From assembly GCA_017744795.1 (NCBI GenBank), contig JAGIAQ010000009.1:1-64000 (forward strand): 64,000 nucleotides of DNA, in the 5' to 3' direction. The notes under the pieces were generated by a model. That model worked only from the letters and a program-made list of their open reading frames with translations. It ran no database searches and had not been told where the DNA came from. The translations under genes and the position numbers were made by a program. The DNA is from Niabella sp. GTDB lineage: Bacteria; Bacteroidota; Bacteroidia; Chitinophagales; Chitinophagaceae. Of the stretch, positions 19,632-28,819 are shown piece by piece. How positions within the stretch are numbered: the stretch's first letter is position 1; every line of letters starts with the position of its first letter.

Positions 19632-19803
19632 CGCGAACACATAAATGCAAAAGCTGCCACGAATACACGAATAAAGCATCTATCAGGCGGTTTTCAAGTG
19701 AAATAAACACGAATTTTTGCCATCTTTGGAACCGGCGACCTCAACTGTTTTTCTTAGTGTTTCAGCCGCATAAAAGCCACTGAAGCTCAGAAGCACAGAA
19801 ATA
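19632..19803. repeat. Degenerate dispersed repeats (GCCACGAATACACGAATAAA; AAGCCACTGAAGCTCAGAAGCACAGAAAT)
   Basis: Shares modules with copies at about 42.2, 43.5 and 48.9 kb in this window. Confidence 0.65.
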
Positions 19804-19833
19804 GTTGCCGATCAAATTATATCTTTACCGGCA

Positions 19834-20916
19834 ATGCTTTATCTCAAAGCCATATCATTGCTGCAGTTTAAAAACTACACCAACCGGAGTTTTGAATTTC
19901 CGAAGAAGGTGGTGGCCATCTGCGGCAAAAACGGGATGGGGAAAACCAATATACTGGACGCCATCCATTATTTGTGTTTTACAAAAAGTTATTTCAGCAA
20001 TACGGATGCGATCAATGTGCAACAGGGTGCCCGCGGCTTTCGTATCGAAGGACTGTTTACCCTGAACAGCCAGGACGAAACCGCCGTCTGCATTTTAAGA
20101 GAAACAGGAAAGAAGGAGTTTTTAATTGATGCTGCTCCCTACGATAAATTTTCCATGCATATTGGCCGCTACCCCTGCGTGGTAATAGCGCCGGATGACG
20201 CCGTTTTAATAACCGGCGGCAGCGAAGAGCGTCGGGCGTTCATAGATGCGCTCCTTTCGCAGCTGGACCCGGAATACCTGAAACAGCTGATCCTATATAA
20301 CAAAATCCTGCAGCAGCGGAATAGTTTTTTAAAAACGGCAGCTGAAACGGGCAGTTTCGATGAGGAACTTTTATCAGTGCTGGACGTGCAGCTACAGGCC
20401 CCGGGTTCCTTTATTTTTTCCAAACGTCGTGATGCGCTGCTCGCTTTCCTGCCCAAAGTAAAACGACTATACACGGAAATTGCCCAACAGGAAGAATACC
20501 TTTCCCTGCTGTACGAAAGCCGGTTGCTGGAAACGGAATTTGGAGAATTATTGCAGGCCTCCCGGCAGAAAGACAACCTGCTGGCCCGCACTACCAATGG
20601 TATTCACCGCGACGATATTACTATTCAGCTGGGCGCGCAGCCCTTCAAAAACATCGCTTCACAAGGGCAACGCAAAAGCCTGCTGTTTGCTTTAAAAATA
20701 ACCGAGCTGGAACTGCTGGCGGCGGAGAAAAAGTTTTCGCCTGTTCTTTTACTGGACGATGTTTTTGAAAAGCTGGATGAAGAACGCATCAGTAATCTTT
20801 TGGCAAAGGTTTGCATTGAAAACGACGGCCAGGTTTTTATCACCGACACCAATAAAGAACGCATTACCCAGCACATGCAGGCACTGGGTGTCGATTTTCA
20901 TTTGATCGAGCTATAA
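19834..20916 (+). CDS. recF: DNA replication/repair protein RecF
   Basis: MLYLKAISLLQFKNYTNRSFEF, Walker A GKNGMGKTNILDAIHY, ASQGQRKSLLFALKITELELL, LLLDDVFEKLDEER. Confidence 0.96.
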   Translation: MLYLKAISLLQFKNYTNRSFEFPKKVVAICGKNGMGKTNILDAIHYLCFTKSYFSNTDAINVQQGARGFRIEGLFTLNSQDETAVCILRETGKKEFLIDAAPYDKFSMHIGRYPCVVIAPDDAVLITGGSEERRAFIDALLSQLDPEYLKQLILYNKILQQRNSFLKTAAETGSFDEELLSVLDVQLQAPGSFIFSKRRDALLAFLPKVKRLYTEIAQQEEYLSLLYESRLLETEFGELLQASRQKDNLLARTTNGIHRDDITIQLGAQPFKNIASQGQRKSLLFALKITELELLAAEKKFSPVLLLDDVFEKLDEERISNLLAKVCIENDGQVFITDTNKERITQHMQALGVDFHLIEL

Positions 20917-20917
20917 G

Positions 20918-23266
20918 TTATTTCTTCAAATCCCCGTACTGCGCCGTTCTGCTATCGCTGATGATCCCGTTCCAGTTTAATCCGTAAGCAAAATTGTAAA
21001 TATGCCCTTCCGTGTCTTTATAGGGCTGCATATCCAGCGGTACATCTTCTTTTTGTTTCTCCACGGTTTCCATGTCCACAGGAAGCTGCATGGGCAACAG
21101 ACCGGATGGTGCAACGGAGCCGGACAGGATATCAGCAATGGCCTGATCCTGTACCCCAAAAGAAACCAGCAACCCGTCAATCTTTGGCTCAAACTCAGCC
21201 ACAACAGCGGGATTGGAGAGATTCATACATACTACTACGGGCTTTCCTTTCATCGCCGCCTTTGTATCCAGTATCGATTGCAGATCGGTAATATTGGCCG
21301 CGGTCACTGATTTGTTTTTATAGGATCGGTTGGTAATAGTCGGATCAACCACCGGATCACCGGCAGCGATGCTTTGCTCCCTGGCGTCCGTGGCTTTATA
21401 CGTTCCATATTGCAGGCTGATGGGCACATAGCCATTGCCCCCACTCTGCCGGTCGGCTGCACTATAACCCACGCCCCCATCCGGCCCTTTTACAAATACG
21501 ATGGCCAGATCCGCTTTAGCGGGATCATCCGTTACATTGAAATACTTTTTCATGATGTCGAGGTTGACGGGGTATTCCACCCGCGCCGGTGTTACATTAC
21601 CAAACCAATCCCTCCCCGCCGGCACGACCCTTTTGGGAATATAAACCGTTTTATTTTTTGAAATGGGCAATACCTGCGCTTTGTTTTTCAGCAGTACGAT
21701 GGATTTCAGTTGTGCTTCATAGCCTGCTTTCATAAATTCCGCATTGCCTACAGTCCGGGCCGATGCTTCGGGATCCACATAAGGATTTTCGAACAAGCCT
21801 GTATTGAAGATGTTGCGTAGCAACCGCACGGCAGATTGCTCAAAACGCCTGCGCATAAAGGCTTCCCCGTGTTCTTTTACCCCCATCTGGTAGGCTTCCA
21901 GCACGGGCCCGGCCGCGTTGTTCCCGCCAAACTGATCTACCCCTGCCATCAGGACTTTATAATGCCGGTCTGCCACCGAAAGTTTTTCAGTGCCCCAGGA
22001 TTTGCCCATAAATAGATCCGGCCGTTTGCCTTCATCGGCGGTCACCAGCCAATCGGTACACACCACGCCATCGTAGCCGTATTTATTTCTCAGCAGATCG
22101 GTAATGAGATATTTACTGTAGCCATTCCCCACATTTTCCTTATATTTTTCATCACGATTATAAGAAATAGTATAATAGGGCATTACTGCGGCCGCTGTTT
22201 TCGTTTTTCCTTTCAGGCGGAAAGCCCCGTCCACAAAGGGGATCAGGTGCATCTGGAAATTATTTCCCGGATAAACGGCAAATTTCCCGTAGGCAAAATG
22301 TGCATCACGGCCCCCCTCTTCCGGCCCGCCCCCGGGCCAGTGTTTCACCATAGCATTTACACTATGAAAGCCCCATCCGTTTTGTATTTCCGGCGTCCCC
22401 GTCGAAGTCTGGAAGCCATCCACATAGGCCCTTGCCATATCCGCCGACAGGCTGGGGTTCTCACCAAAAGTGCCATTGAAACGGCTCCAGCGTGGCTCCG
22501 TAGCCAGGTCAATTTGCGGTGATAAAGCGGTAGCAATGCCCAGGGCGCGGTATTCCTGTGCTGCAATATGACCAAACTGTTCTACCAGCTGCGGATCAAA
22601 AGTAGCTGCCATGCCAATCGATTCCGGCCACATCGAAATAGTGCCGCCGGCTCCTAAATTATATTCAGTACTGGCTACTACCGCATTGCGGGGATCAGAA
22701 CTGTTGTTGGCAGGAATGCCCAGCCCCAGCCCTTCTACAAAGGCCTGCACGTTGTTGTTCCAACGTGCCGCGGTTTCCGGGCTTTTCACCCGCGTGATCA
22801 ATACATGGCGCAGGTTGTCGTCTTTTAGAAATTTTATTTGCTGATCACTGATAGCGTCCGGCGTTGCGCTACTGGAATCAATGGGTTTGCCGTTATAGGT
22901 TCCGGCACCAAAACCTTTGGCATTGGAAGGTATGGCCTGGTGCGCGCTGTATAACATCAAACCTGCAATTTGTTCGATCGACATTTTTGCCGCAAGGTCC
23001 TTTGCTCTTTCGTCAACCGGCAGCCGCCAGTCCTCATAGGGATCTAATTTCCCGTTTTTGTTCAGGTCCTTAAAAGAGCGGCCGTCTACTACCAGGATCT
23101 TTACACCCGAGCCGGGCGCATAGCCAAGTGCAGGCCCTTTTTTATTGGTTACTGTTGTAAAAACAGCTGAATTATTTACCTGGGCGGAAGCTATATTCAG
23201 GATACTGATAAACAGGAAGCTTGCAAGTAATCGTTTGGAAACGATAAGATGGTTTTGGATATACAT
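20918..23266 (-). CDS. Glycoside hydrolase family 3 protein (beta-glucosidase-like), secreted
   Basis: MYIQNHLIVSKRLLASF signal; MVKHWPGGGPEEGGRDAHFAYGKF, YDGVVCTDWLVT (nucleophile Asp), LLKNKAQVLPI. Confidence 0.93.
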   Translation of the reverse strand: MYIQNHLIVSKRLLASFLFISILNIASAQVNNSAVFTTVTNKKGPALGYAPGSGVKILVVDGRSFKDLNKNGKLDPYEDWRLPVDERAKDLAAKMSIEQIAGLMLYSAHQAIPSNAKGFGAGTYNGKPIDSSSATPDAISDQQIKFLKDDNLRHVLITRVKSPETAARWNNNVQAFVEGLGLGIPANNSSDPRNAVVASTEYNLGAGGTISMWPESIGMAATFDPQLVEQFGHIAAQEYRALGIATALSPQIDLATEPRWSRFNGTFGENPSLSADMARAYVDGFQTSTGTPEIQNGWGFHSVNAMVKHWPGGGPEEGGRDAHFAYGKFAVYPGNNFQMHLIPFVDGAFRLKGKTKTAAAVMPYYTISYNRDEKYKENVGNGYSKYLITDLLRNKYGYDGVVCTDWLVTADEGKRPDLFMGKSWGTEKLSVADRHYKVLMAGVDQFGGNNAAGPVLEAYQMGVKEHGEAFMRRRFEQSAVRLLRNIFNTGLFENPYVDPEASARTVGNAEFMKAGYEAQLKSIVLLKNKAQVLPISKNKTVYIPKRVVPAGRDWFGNVTPARVEYPVNLDIMKKYFNVTDDPAKADLAIVFVKGPDGGVGYSAADRQSGGNGYVPISLQYGTYKATDAREQSIAAGDPVVDPTITNRSYKNKSVTAANITDLQSILDTKAAMKGKPVVVCMNLSNPAVVAEFEPKIDGLLVSFGVQDQAIADILSGSVAPSGLLPMQLPVDMETVEKQKEDVPLDMQPYKDTEGHIYNFAYGLNWNGIISDSRTAQYGDLKK

Positions 23267-23415
23267 AACCAAATTTATTAATTCTTTTTTTGTGCGCCAA
23301 TCTATTTTTTGCTTGGATGAATGGCTTGTTAGAGACCCTTTTTTATCGTTGCTATAAATATTTTTTGGACAGGCCAACGTTTCATTTTACTTTAGGTAAG
23401 TCAATTTTAAAATAA

Positions 23416-24543
23416 ATGAACAATCCGATTGCTGTTAAACCCGGCCGGTTCCTGGCCCTTGATATTTTCCGGGGTATGACTATTTGCTTTATGATCATCG
23501 TGAACACGGGCGGTCCCAACCCCTTTCCCGAATTAAGACATGCGCAATGGAACGGGTTTACCTTAACCGACCTGGTATTCCCGTCCTTTTTATTTGCCGT
23601 GGGAAATGCTATTGCCTTTTCAAAATCAAAATGGGATCAGCAATCCAATAAAGAAGTGCTTTTAAAAATATTGAAGCGGACCTGTCTTTTATTTTTGATC
23701 GGCTACCTGATGTACTGGCTGCCCTTTGTAAAAATAGATCCGCAAAACAATATACGCCCCTTCCCTATCGGTGAAACCCGGATCTTTGGGGTGTTGCAGC
23801 GTATTGCCCTTTGTTATGGGATCGGCGCGCTGATCATTCGTTTCGCATCTGTAAGAACGATCATTGTTACCAGTATTTGCCTGCTATTGGGCTATTGGTT
23901 TGTTATGATGGCCTTTGGCGATTACACCGTAAATGGTGCAGCCGAAACAAAACTGGATATACTGTTATTTACCCGGAGTCACTTATATATAAAAGACCCA
24001 GCGCGCGCTTTCGATCCCGAGGGATTTTTAAGCACCTTTCCTGCCATCGTAAATGTATTGATCGGATATCTCGCAGGCATTCATATCCGCAAGAATCCAA
24101 AAAGCTATGAGATGCTGGCCCGGCTGGCAGTCGCTGGATTTTTATTACTGGCGCTAGGCTATTTATGGAATCTTGCATTCCCGATCAATAAAAAACTATG
24201 GACCAGCAGTTTTGTTTGTCTGACCACCGGCCTCGACTGTCTGATCATCGCCACCATCCTGTATTTCATCGATTTTAAAGAAAAACGGACAGGCGTTTTC
24301 TTTTTCGAGGTCTTTGGAAAAAATGCCTTATTCATTTATCTGTTCAGCGAAGTGGTGCCCATATTATTGTCTGCCTGGCATGTTCCGGACAAGCGCAATT
24401 TTTTCAAAGTAATGTACGATACAAGCTTCGGCCAGTTAGGAACAGGGCATATTCCATCGTTGTTATGGTCCGTAAGTTTTATGTTGGTGTGTTGGCTGGT
24501 AGGGTATTTTCTTTATAAGAGGAAGTTGTTTATCAGGTTATAA
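23416..24543 (+). CDS. DUF5009 / heparan-alpha-glucosaminide N-acetyltransferase-like membrane acyltransferase
   Basis: RFLALDIFRGMTICFMIIVNTGG and LRHAQWNGFTLTDLVFPSFLFAVG motifs, multiple TM segments. Confidence 0.92.
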   Translation: MNNPIAVKPGRFLALDIFRGMTICFMIIVNTGGPNPFPELRHAQWNGFTLTDLVFPSFLFAVGNAIAFSKSKWDQQSNKEVLLKILKRTCLLFLIGYLMYWLPFVKIDPQNNIRPFPIGETRIFGVLQRIALCYGIGALIIRFASVRTIIVTSICLLLGYWFVMMAFGDYTVNGAAETKLDILLFTRSHLYIKDPARAFDPEGFLSTFPAIVNVLIGYLAGIHIRKNPKSYEMLARLAVAGFLLLALGYLWNLAFPINKKLWTSSFVCLTTGLDCLIIATILYFIDFKEKRTGVFFFEVFGKNALFIYLFSEVVPILLSAWHVPDKRNFFKVMYDTSFGQLGTGHIPSLLWSVSFMLVCWLVGYFLYKRKLFIRL

Positions 24544-24591
24544 AACTGAGCCGTTTGCTGCACAATTTTTTCAAAACATAATAATGACGGG

Positions 24592-26070
24592 ATGTGCAAG
24601 CGATATTTTTTTCAGTTATTGTTTTATTGTGCCATTGCCGTACGACTTTCTGCGCAAACAAAGCCTAATATTGTTTTCATCTTCGCAGATGACCTCAGAC
24701 CGGATTTGGGGTGCTATGGAAATACGATTATTAAGTCCCCCAATATGGATCGGCTGGCGGGTGAAGGAATCCTGTTTACCAATCAATACGCGGCCGTGCC
24801 TACCTGTGGCGCATCCAGGGTTAGCTTGCTAACAGGAAAGTACCCGGCAGAAAAGGCCGCATTAGAAAATGAAGCCGCTGAGAAAATGATCTCAGGCAAA
24901 CCGCCCGGCATTGCTCCGGAAACATTTATTGAACAATTAAAACGAAATGGCTATTACACGGTAGGCATCGGAAAGATCAGCCATTCGGCCGACGGGTACC
25001 TTTATGGGTATTCAGAACCACGCAGCAACAAATTGGAATTGCCTAACAGCTGGAATGAAATGCTTTTTAATCCCGGCCAATGGAAAACCGGGTGGAACGC
25101 TTTCTTTGGCTATGCCGGCGGCTTTAACCGACAAGGGAAAAAAGGACAGGTAAAGCCATACGAAGCCGGGGAATGCAATGATGAAGGATACCCTGATGGC
25201 TTAACGGCGAACCTGGCAGTAGAAAAGATCCGCGCACTGGCCGCAACCGGGCAGCCGTTTTTTCTGGGTGTCGGTTTTTTTAAACCCCACCTGCCTTTTA
25301 ATGCGCCAAGGCGTTATTGGGATTTATATGATGAAGCTACCCTTACACTTACCCCATCACCTGATATTCCTTCAGGCGTGAATCCGGCAAGTTTGAATCA
25401 AAGCGCTGAATTCAACCAGTATAAACTGGGGGATGAAGCGGCCAGCTTGTCCGCGCCGCTTTCAGATGCTTACGCCCGAAAGCTCCGGCACGCCTATTAT
25501 GCAGCAATCAGTTATATTGACGCGCAGGTGGGCAAAGTATTGGAGGCTTTAAAAGAAAACAACCTGGATAAAAACACAATCATCGTTGTATGGGGAGATC
25601 ATGGATGGCATCTGGGTGACGACCGGGTTTGGGGAAAGCATACCATTTTTGAATGGGCGCTGCGCAGTACTTTTATTTTAAAAACACCCGCAATGAAAAA
25701 AGGAACTGTTCGCAAGGAGATCATTAGTGCAACAGACATTTACCCTACCCTGATGGACCTATGTAAACTTAAGATGCCTTATAATGGAGATGGAGAAAGC
25801 TTTGCCAGATTATTGCGGCATCCAGGAGCTACCGCCTGGAGAAATACGGCCATCAGTTACTTTAATAAAGGAATTACCATCCGGACCAGCCGTTACCGGT
25901 TTACCCGGTATTTTCGGGAGGCTATGCCGGTGGTTGAATTGTATGATCATCAGCAGGATCCCTGGGAAAATAAAAATATCGCTGCCGCAAAACCCGAAGT
26001 TGTGAAAGAAATGGAGCATACATGGGAGAAGGAAATCCGACAGGCTCAAAAAATGTATGAGGGCAGGTAG
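24592..26070 (+). CDS. Sulfatase (iduronate-2-sulfatase-like)
   Basis: KPNIVFIFADDLRPDLGCYG, formylglycine motif CGASRVSLLTGKYP, WGDHGWHLGDDRVWGKHTIFEWALR. Confidence 0.95.
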   Translation: MCKRYFFQLLFYCAIAVRLSAQTKPNIVFIFADDLRPDLGCYGNTIIKSPNMDRLAGEGILFTNQYAAVPTCGASRVSLLTGKYPAEKAALENEAAEKMISGKPPGIAPETFIEQLKRNGYYTVGIGKISHSADGYLYGYSEPRSNKLELPNSWNEMLFNPGQWKTGWNAFFGYAGGFNRQGKKGQVKPYEAGECNDEGYPDGLTANLAVEKIRALAATGQPFFLGVGFFKPHLPFNAPRRYWDLYDEATLTLTPSPDIPSGVNPASLNQSAEFNQYKLGDEAASLSAPLSDAYARKLRHAYYAAISYIDAQVGKVLEALKENNLDKNTIIVVWGDHGWHLGDDRVWGKHTIFEWALRSTFILKTPAMKKGTVRKEIISATDIYPTLMDLCKLKMPYNGDGESFARLLRHPGATAWRNTAISYFNKGITIRTSRYRFTRYFREAMPVVELYDHQQDPWENKNIAAAKPEVVKEMEHTWEKEIRQAQKMYEGR

Positions 26071-26096
26071 GATAAACCTTTTAGTGCCTGATCTTC

Positions 26097-26381
26097 TTAA
26101 GCAGATATAGGAGCAACCCTGATCTGCCCTCCTACAGCCTTCAAAACTTTCATTATTGTTGAAAACTGTGGTTTGGCGCCGTCGGACAATGCTTTATATA
26201 AACTTGGCCGGCTCAATCCTGTTTCTTCAGCAATTTTAGTCATTCCTATTGCCTTTGCAACATGCCCGATTGCTGCAATTATTTCAGAATTGTTTCCTTC
26301 TTCCAAAACCACATTAAGATACTCGGCGATTGTTTCGTTGCTATCTAAATAATCTGCAATATCAAACTTTGAGGTCTCCAT
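26097..26381 (-). CDS. Addiction-module antidote-like HTH protein (HigA family)
   Basis: FDIADYLDSNETIAEYLNVVLEEG...IAAIGHVAKAIGMTKIAEETGLSRPSLYKALSDGAKPQFSTIMKVLKAVG. Confidence 0.9.
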   Translation of the reverse strand: METSKFDIADYLDSNETIAEYLNVVLEEGNNSEIIAAIGHVAKAIGMTKIAEETGLSRPSLYKALSDGAKPQFSTIMKVLKAVGGQIRVAPISA

Positions 26382-26384
26382 CTT

Positions 26385-26432
26385 TTATTTTCTTAATCTA
26401 TTCGAAATCTCTTTTGCCTTTTGGTCTGCTGG
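26385..26432 (-). pseudogene. Possible C-terminal remnant of a HigB/RelE-like toxin (PADQKAKEISNRLRK*)
   Basis: Directly after the Abi-like stop (26433-26435), in the same frame; resembles the KAKEIA-rich tail of HigB-type toxins; its stop lies 3 nt before the antitoxin ATG. Confidence 0.5.
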
Positions 26433-27139
26433 TTATATGTCTTCTGCACTGACAATATTTTCTCTAACGCGATCAAATTCTTTTATCCATTCTATCAGTT
26501 CTGGGTCTATCCAGATTAGTATTTCCGCTATAGCATTATAAATTTCTGCAGGATATGCGAAATCAATAACAGAACCGTTAAAACATATTGGTTCATTATG
26601 ATTTATCCTGTTTCTAAAACGTCTTATTTTGTTAAGCCTGTCGCAGACATCGCTTCGCCCATGCCCGGGAGGAAAATTATTAAAAATCTGAATGGGTCTG
26701 CCCGATAACAATTTATAATGATGCACTTCAAATAAATCAGTCCAAAAGCCCAGGGATTGATCTGCAATAATTTTACCGCTTGTAACAGGAACTTCCAAAC
26801 GTCTGAGTCGTTTTTCGGATTTTTCTACGGATACTTTTAGAAAGTCATTTATAATCTGTTTTCCTGTCCTTCGCTCAATATGGGTAAGCGAAGGAGCAGT
26901 CATAAACCGGGCCTTTTGATTGATAATCCAACCGGGTCTGAGAAGTGAATTGTCAATATTGTATTTATCCGATTTCTCACTAATACTTCTAATGTGCCTA
27001 ACAAAGGATGAAAGGATTGTGCTATCTTCAAGTTCGCTATATATAGTTTAATGGCGCTCCCCTCTTGATTATTGGTTGCAATGAGGTATCTGCCAATGCG
27101 CTGGGAAGAGAGATATTCTCTTATTTTTTGGAACTTCAT
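26433..27139 (-). pseudogene. Abi family protein (HEPN-type, Abi_2/AbiF-like), split into two ORFs by an apparent 1-nt frameshift near 26931-26936
   Basis: ORF 26900..27139 gives the N-terminus (MKFQKIREYLSSQRIGRYLIATNNQEGSAIKLYIANLKIAQSFHPLLGTLEVLVRNRIN) and ORF 26433..26903 the C-terminus (SGKIIADQSLGFWTDLF, HEPN RxxxxH motif RNRINH). WIINQKARF upstream of the second ATG is in the second frame. Confidence 0.85.
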
Positions 27140-27189
27140 AGGTTAATTATATTTTGCAAATATCGGAAATACTGTGTACCTTTACTTTG

Positions 27190-27273
27190 TGATGCTTAGT
27201 CAAGCCTCTTGCTATTGAGCAACGTAACTAAGTTTAAGAGTTTAAAGGGTCGCAATAGGCGGCTCTTTTTTTT
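27190..27273 (+). ncRNA. Candidate structured small RNA with intrinsic terminator, divergent from the Abi-like gene
   Basis: CTTAGT(27195-27200)/ACTAAG(27227-27232) stem enclosing TTGCT-ATTG-AGCAA, then GGGTCGC-AATAG-GCGGCTC-T8 (27247-27273); TACCTTTA promoter-like box at 27177-27184; no ORF. Confidence 0.55.
27247..27273 (+). terminator. Intrinsic terminator of the candidate sRNA
   Basis: 7-bp stem GGGTCGC/GCGGCTC (with G-U wobbles), loop AATAG, followed by eight T. Confidence 0.7.
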
Positions 27274-27401
27274 GTAAAAAGTTGTCAATTTTTCCGTTGA
27301 TGCTCACAAATCTGTTTCGCAGCTAGTTATTGATCTTTTTCCTTTCCGAGTTGTAGCTGCACCATCTGCCTAGCCACTCAAACAGCAATTTAATCCTACC
27401 T

Positions 27402-27701
27402 TTGCTAAAACAACTACCCGTGGCGCAATATTCGTTAGGAGAAGCATTAAATGAGTTTTTGAACAAAAGCCGGCTGAAGGGCGATATCCAGGCCCTGCGC
27501 ATCGACGCGGTATGGGAAGATATTATGGGCAAAACCGTTGCCCGCTATACCGACAAATTACAAATTATAGGCGACAAACTGATCATTGCCACCACTGTAG
27601 CTCCCTTAAAAAATGAACTGATCTACCAACGGGAAAAGATCATCCAGCGGGTGAACGAAGCCCTCGGACAAAAAGTAATTAAAGAGGTAATTGTAAAATA
27701 G
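27402..27701 (+). CDS. DUF721 domain-containing protein (DciA-like)
   Basis: SLGEALNEFLNKSRLKGDIQALRIDAVWEDIMGKTVARYTDKLQIIGDKLIIATTVAPLKNELIYQREKI; GTG at 27420 may be the true start. Confidence 0.88.
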   Translation: MLKQLPVAQYSLGEALNEFLNKSRLKGDIQALRIDAVWEDIMGKTVARYTDKLQIIGDKLIIATTVAPLKNELIYQREKIIQRVNEALGQKVIKEVIVK

Positions 27702-27762
27702 TAGTACTTAGTATTTAGTAATCGGTATTCAGCGTCTGGCATTAAGCATTCGGTGTTTAGCG

Positions 27763-28812
27763 TTAAGCATTTCGCACCCTCGGATCAAACACGCCATACA
27801 AAATATCCGCAACAATATTCATTAGCACAAAAAAAGCAGCGGAAATTAATACAGAGCCCATCACCACCGGGTAATCCAGCTTTTCCAGGGCATCTACGGT
27901 AACCTTACCGATCCCCTGCCAGCCAAAAATATATTCCACAAAAAAAGCACCGGCCAGCAATTCGGCAAACCACCCTGTTACCGCAGTTATTACTGGGTTT
28001 AATGCATTCTTTAGCGCGTGTTTCCAGATAACCGTTCGTTTCTTCAGTCCTTTTGCATAAGCCGTGCGTATGTAATCCTGGTCCAGCACATCCAGCATTG
28101 CGCTGCGCGTTAGCTGCGTGATGATCGCCAGCGGCCGCACGCCTAAAGTAATAGCGGGAAGGATCAGATTTTTTAAAGTGAGCCGGCGCTGCCCGGTTAC
28201 GCCATCTATATCAAACCAGTTGCCGGTTATATGTAAACCGGTGTAGTTCGTCAGTACAAAGCCAAATATATAAGCAATGACAATTCCCGTAAAAAAAGAA
28301 GGTGCTGAAATACCGATGATACTTGAAAAAATGGCTGAAGTATCCAGCCAGGAATTTTGTTTCACTGCCGATACCACACCCAGCGGAATGCCAATGGCAA
28401 TCGCCAGCGCCATCGCTGCAATAGCCAGCAAAATAGTGCCGGGCAGGGCTTCCATAAGCATACTGCTAACGGACCTTTTTGTTTGATAGGAACGGCGCAG
28501 GTAGGGAAGTTTGATTGCAAACTTCGTGTCGCCGCCAATAAAAACGCCTTTCAGTTGCTTGCTTTTGATATCTGCAGCACTATGAACAGCAATGGGCGAC
28601 ACATCATTAAAATATAAAATAAATTGCTTCCATTTGGGCTGATCCAGGTACAATTCTTTCCGGATATTTTCCTGTGTTTTTTTATCGCCGGTTTGTCCCA
28701 TTACCAGGCGGGATGGATCGCCAAAACCCTGGAACAGGAAAAATACCAGCAACACTACACCGGCCATTACCAGTACGCTATACCCTATTTTTTTTAAAAT
28801 ATACTGTAGCAA
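27763..28812 (-). CDS. ABC transporter permease (DppB/OppB family)
   Basis: MLQYILKKIGYSVLVMAGVVLLVFFLFQ; RSAMLDVLDQDYIRTAYAKGLKKRTVIWKHALKNALNPVIT. Confidence 0.93.
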   Translation of the reverse strand: MLQYILKKIGYSVLVMAGVVLLVFFLFQGFGDPSRLVMGQTGDKKTQENIRKELYLDQPKWKQFILYFNDVSPIAVHSAADIKSKQLKGVFIGGDTKFAIKLPYLRRSYQTKRSVSSMLMEALPGTILLAIAAMALAIAIGIPLGVVSAVKQNSWLDTSAIFSSIIGISAPSFFTGIVIAYIFGFVLTNYTGLHITGNWFDIDGVTGQRRLTLKNLILPAITLGVRPLAIITQLTRSAMLDVLDQDYIRTAYAKGLKKRTVIWKHALKNALNPVITAVTGWFAELLAGAFFVEYIFGWQGIGKVTVDALEKLDYPVVMGSVLISAAFFVLMNIVADILYGVFDPRVRNA

Positions 28813-28819
28813 AGACGTT

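Noticed and set aside
20169-20597. 142-aa Ser/Arg-rich minus-strand ORF
   Set aside because: Antisense to recF with typical shadow-frame composition.
27190-27273. Considered as a tRNA or tmRNA fragment
   Set aside because: No T-loop (GGTTCGAATCC-like) or CCA context, and the fold does not match a cloverleaf.
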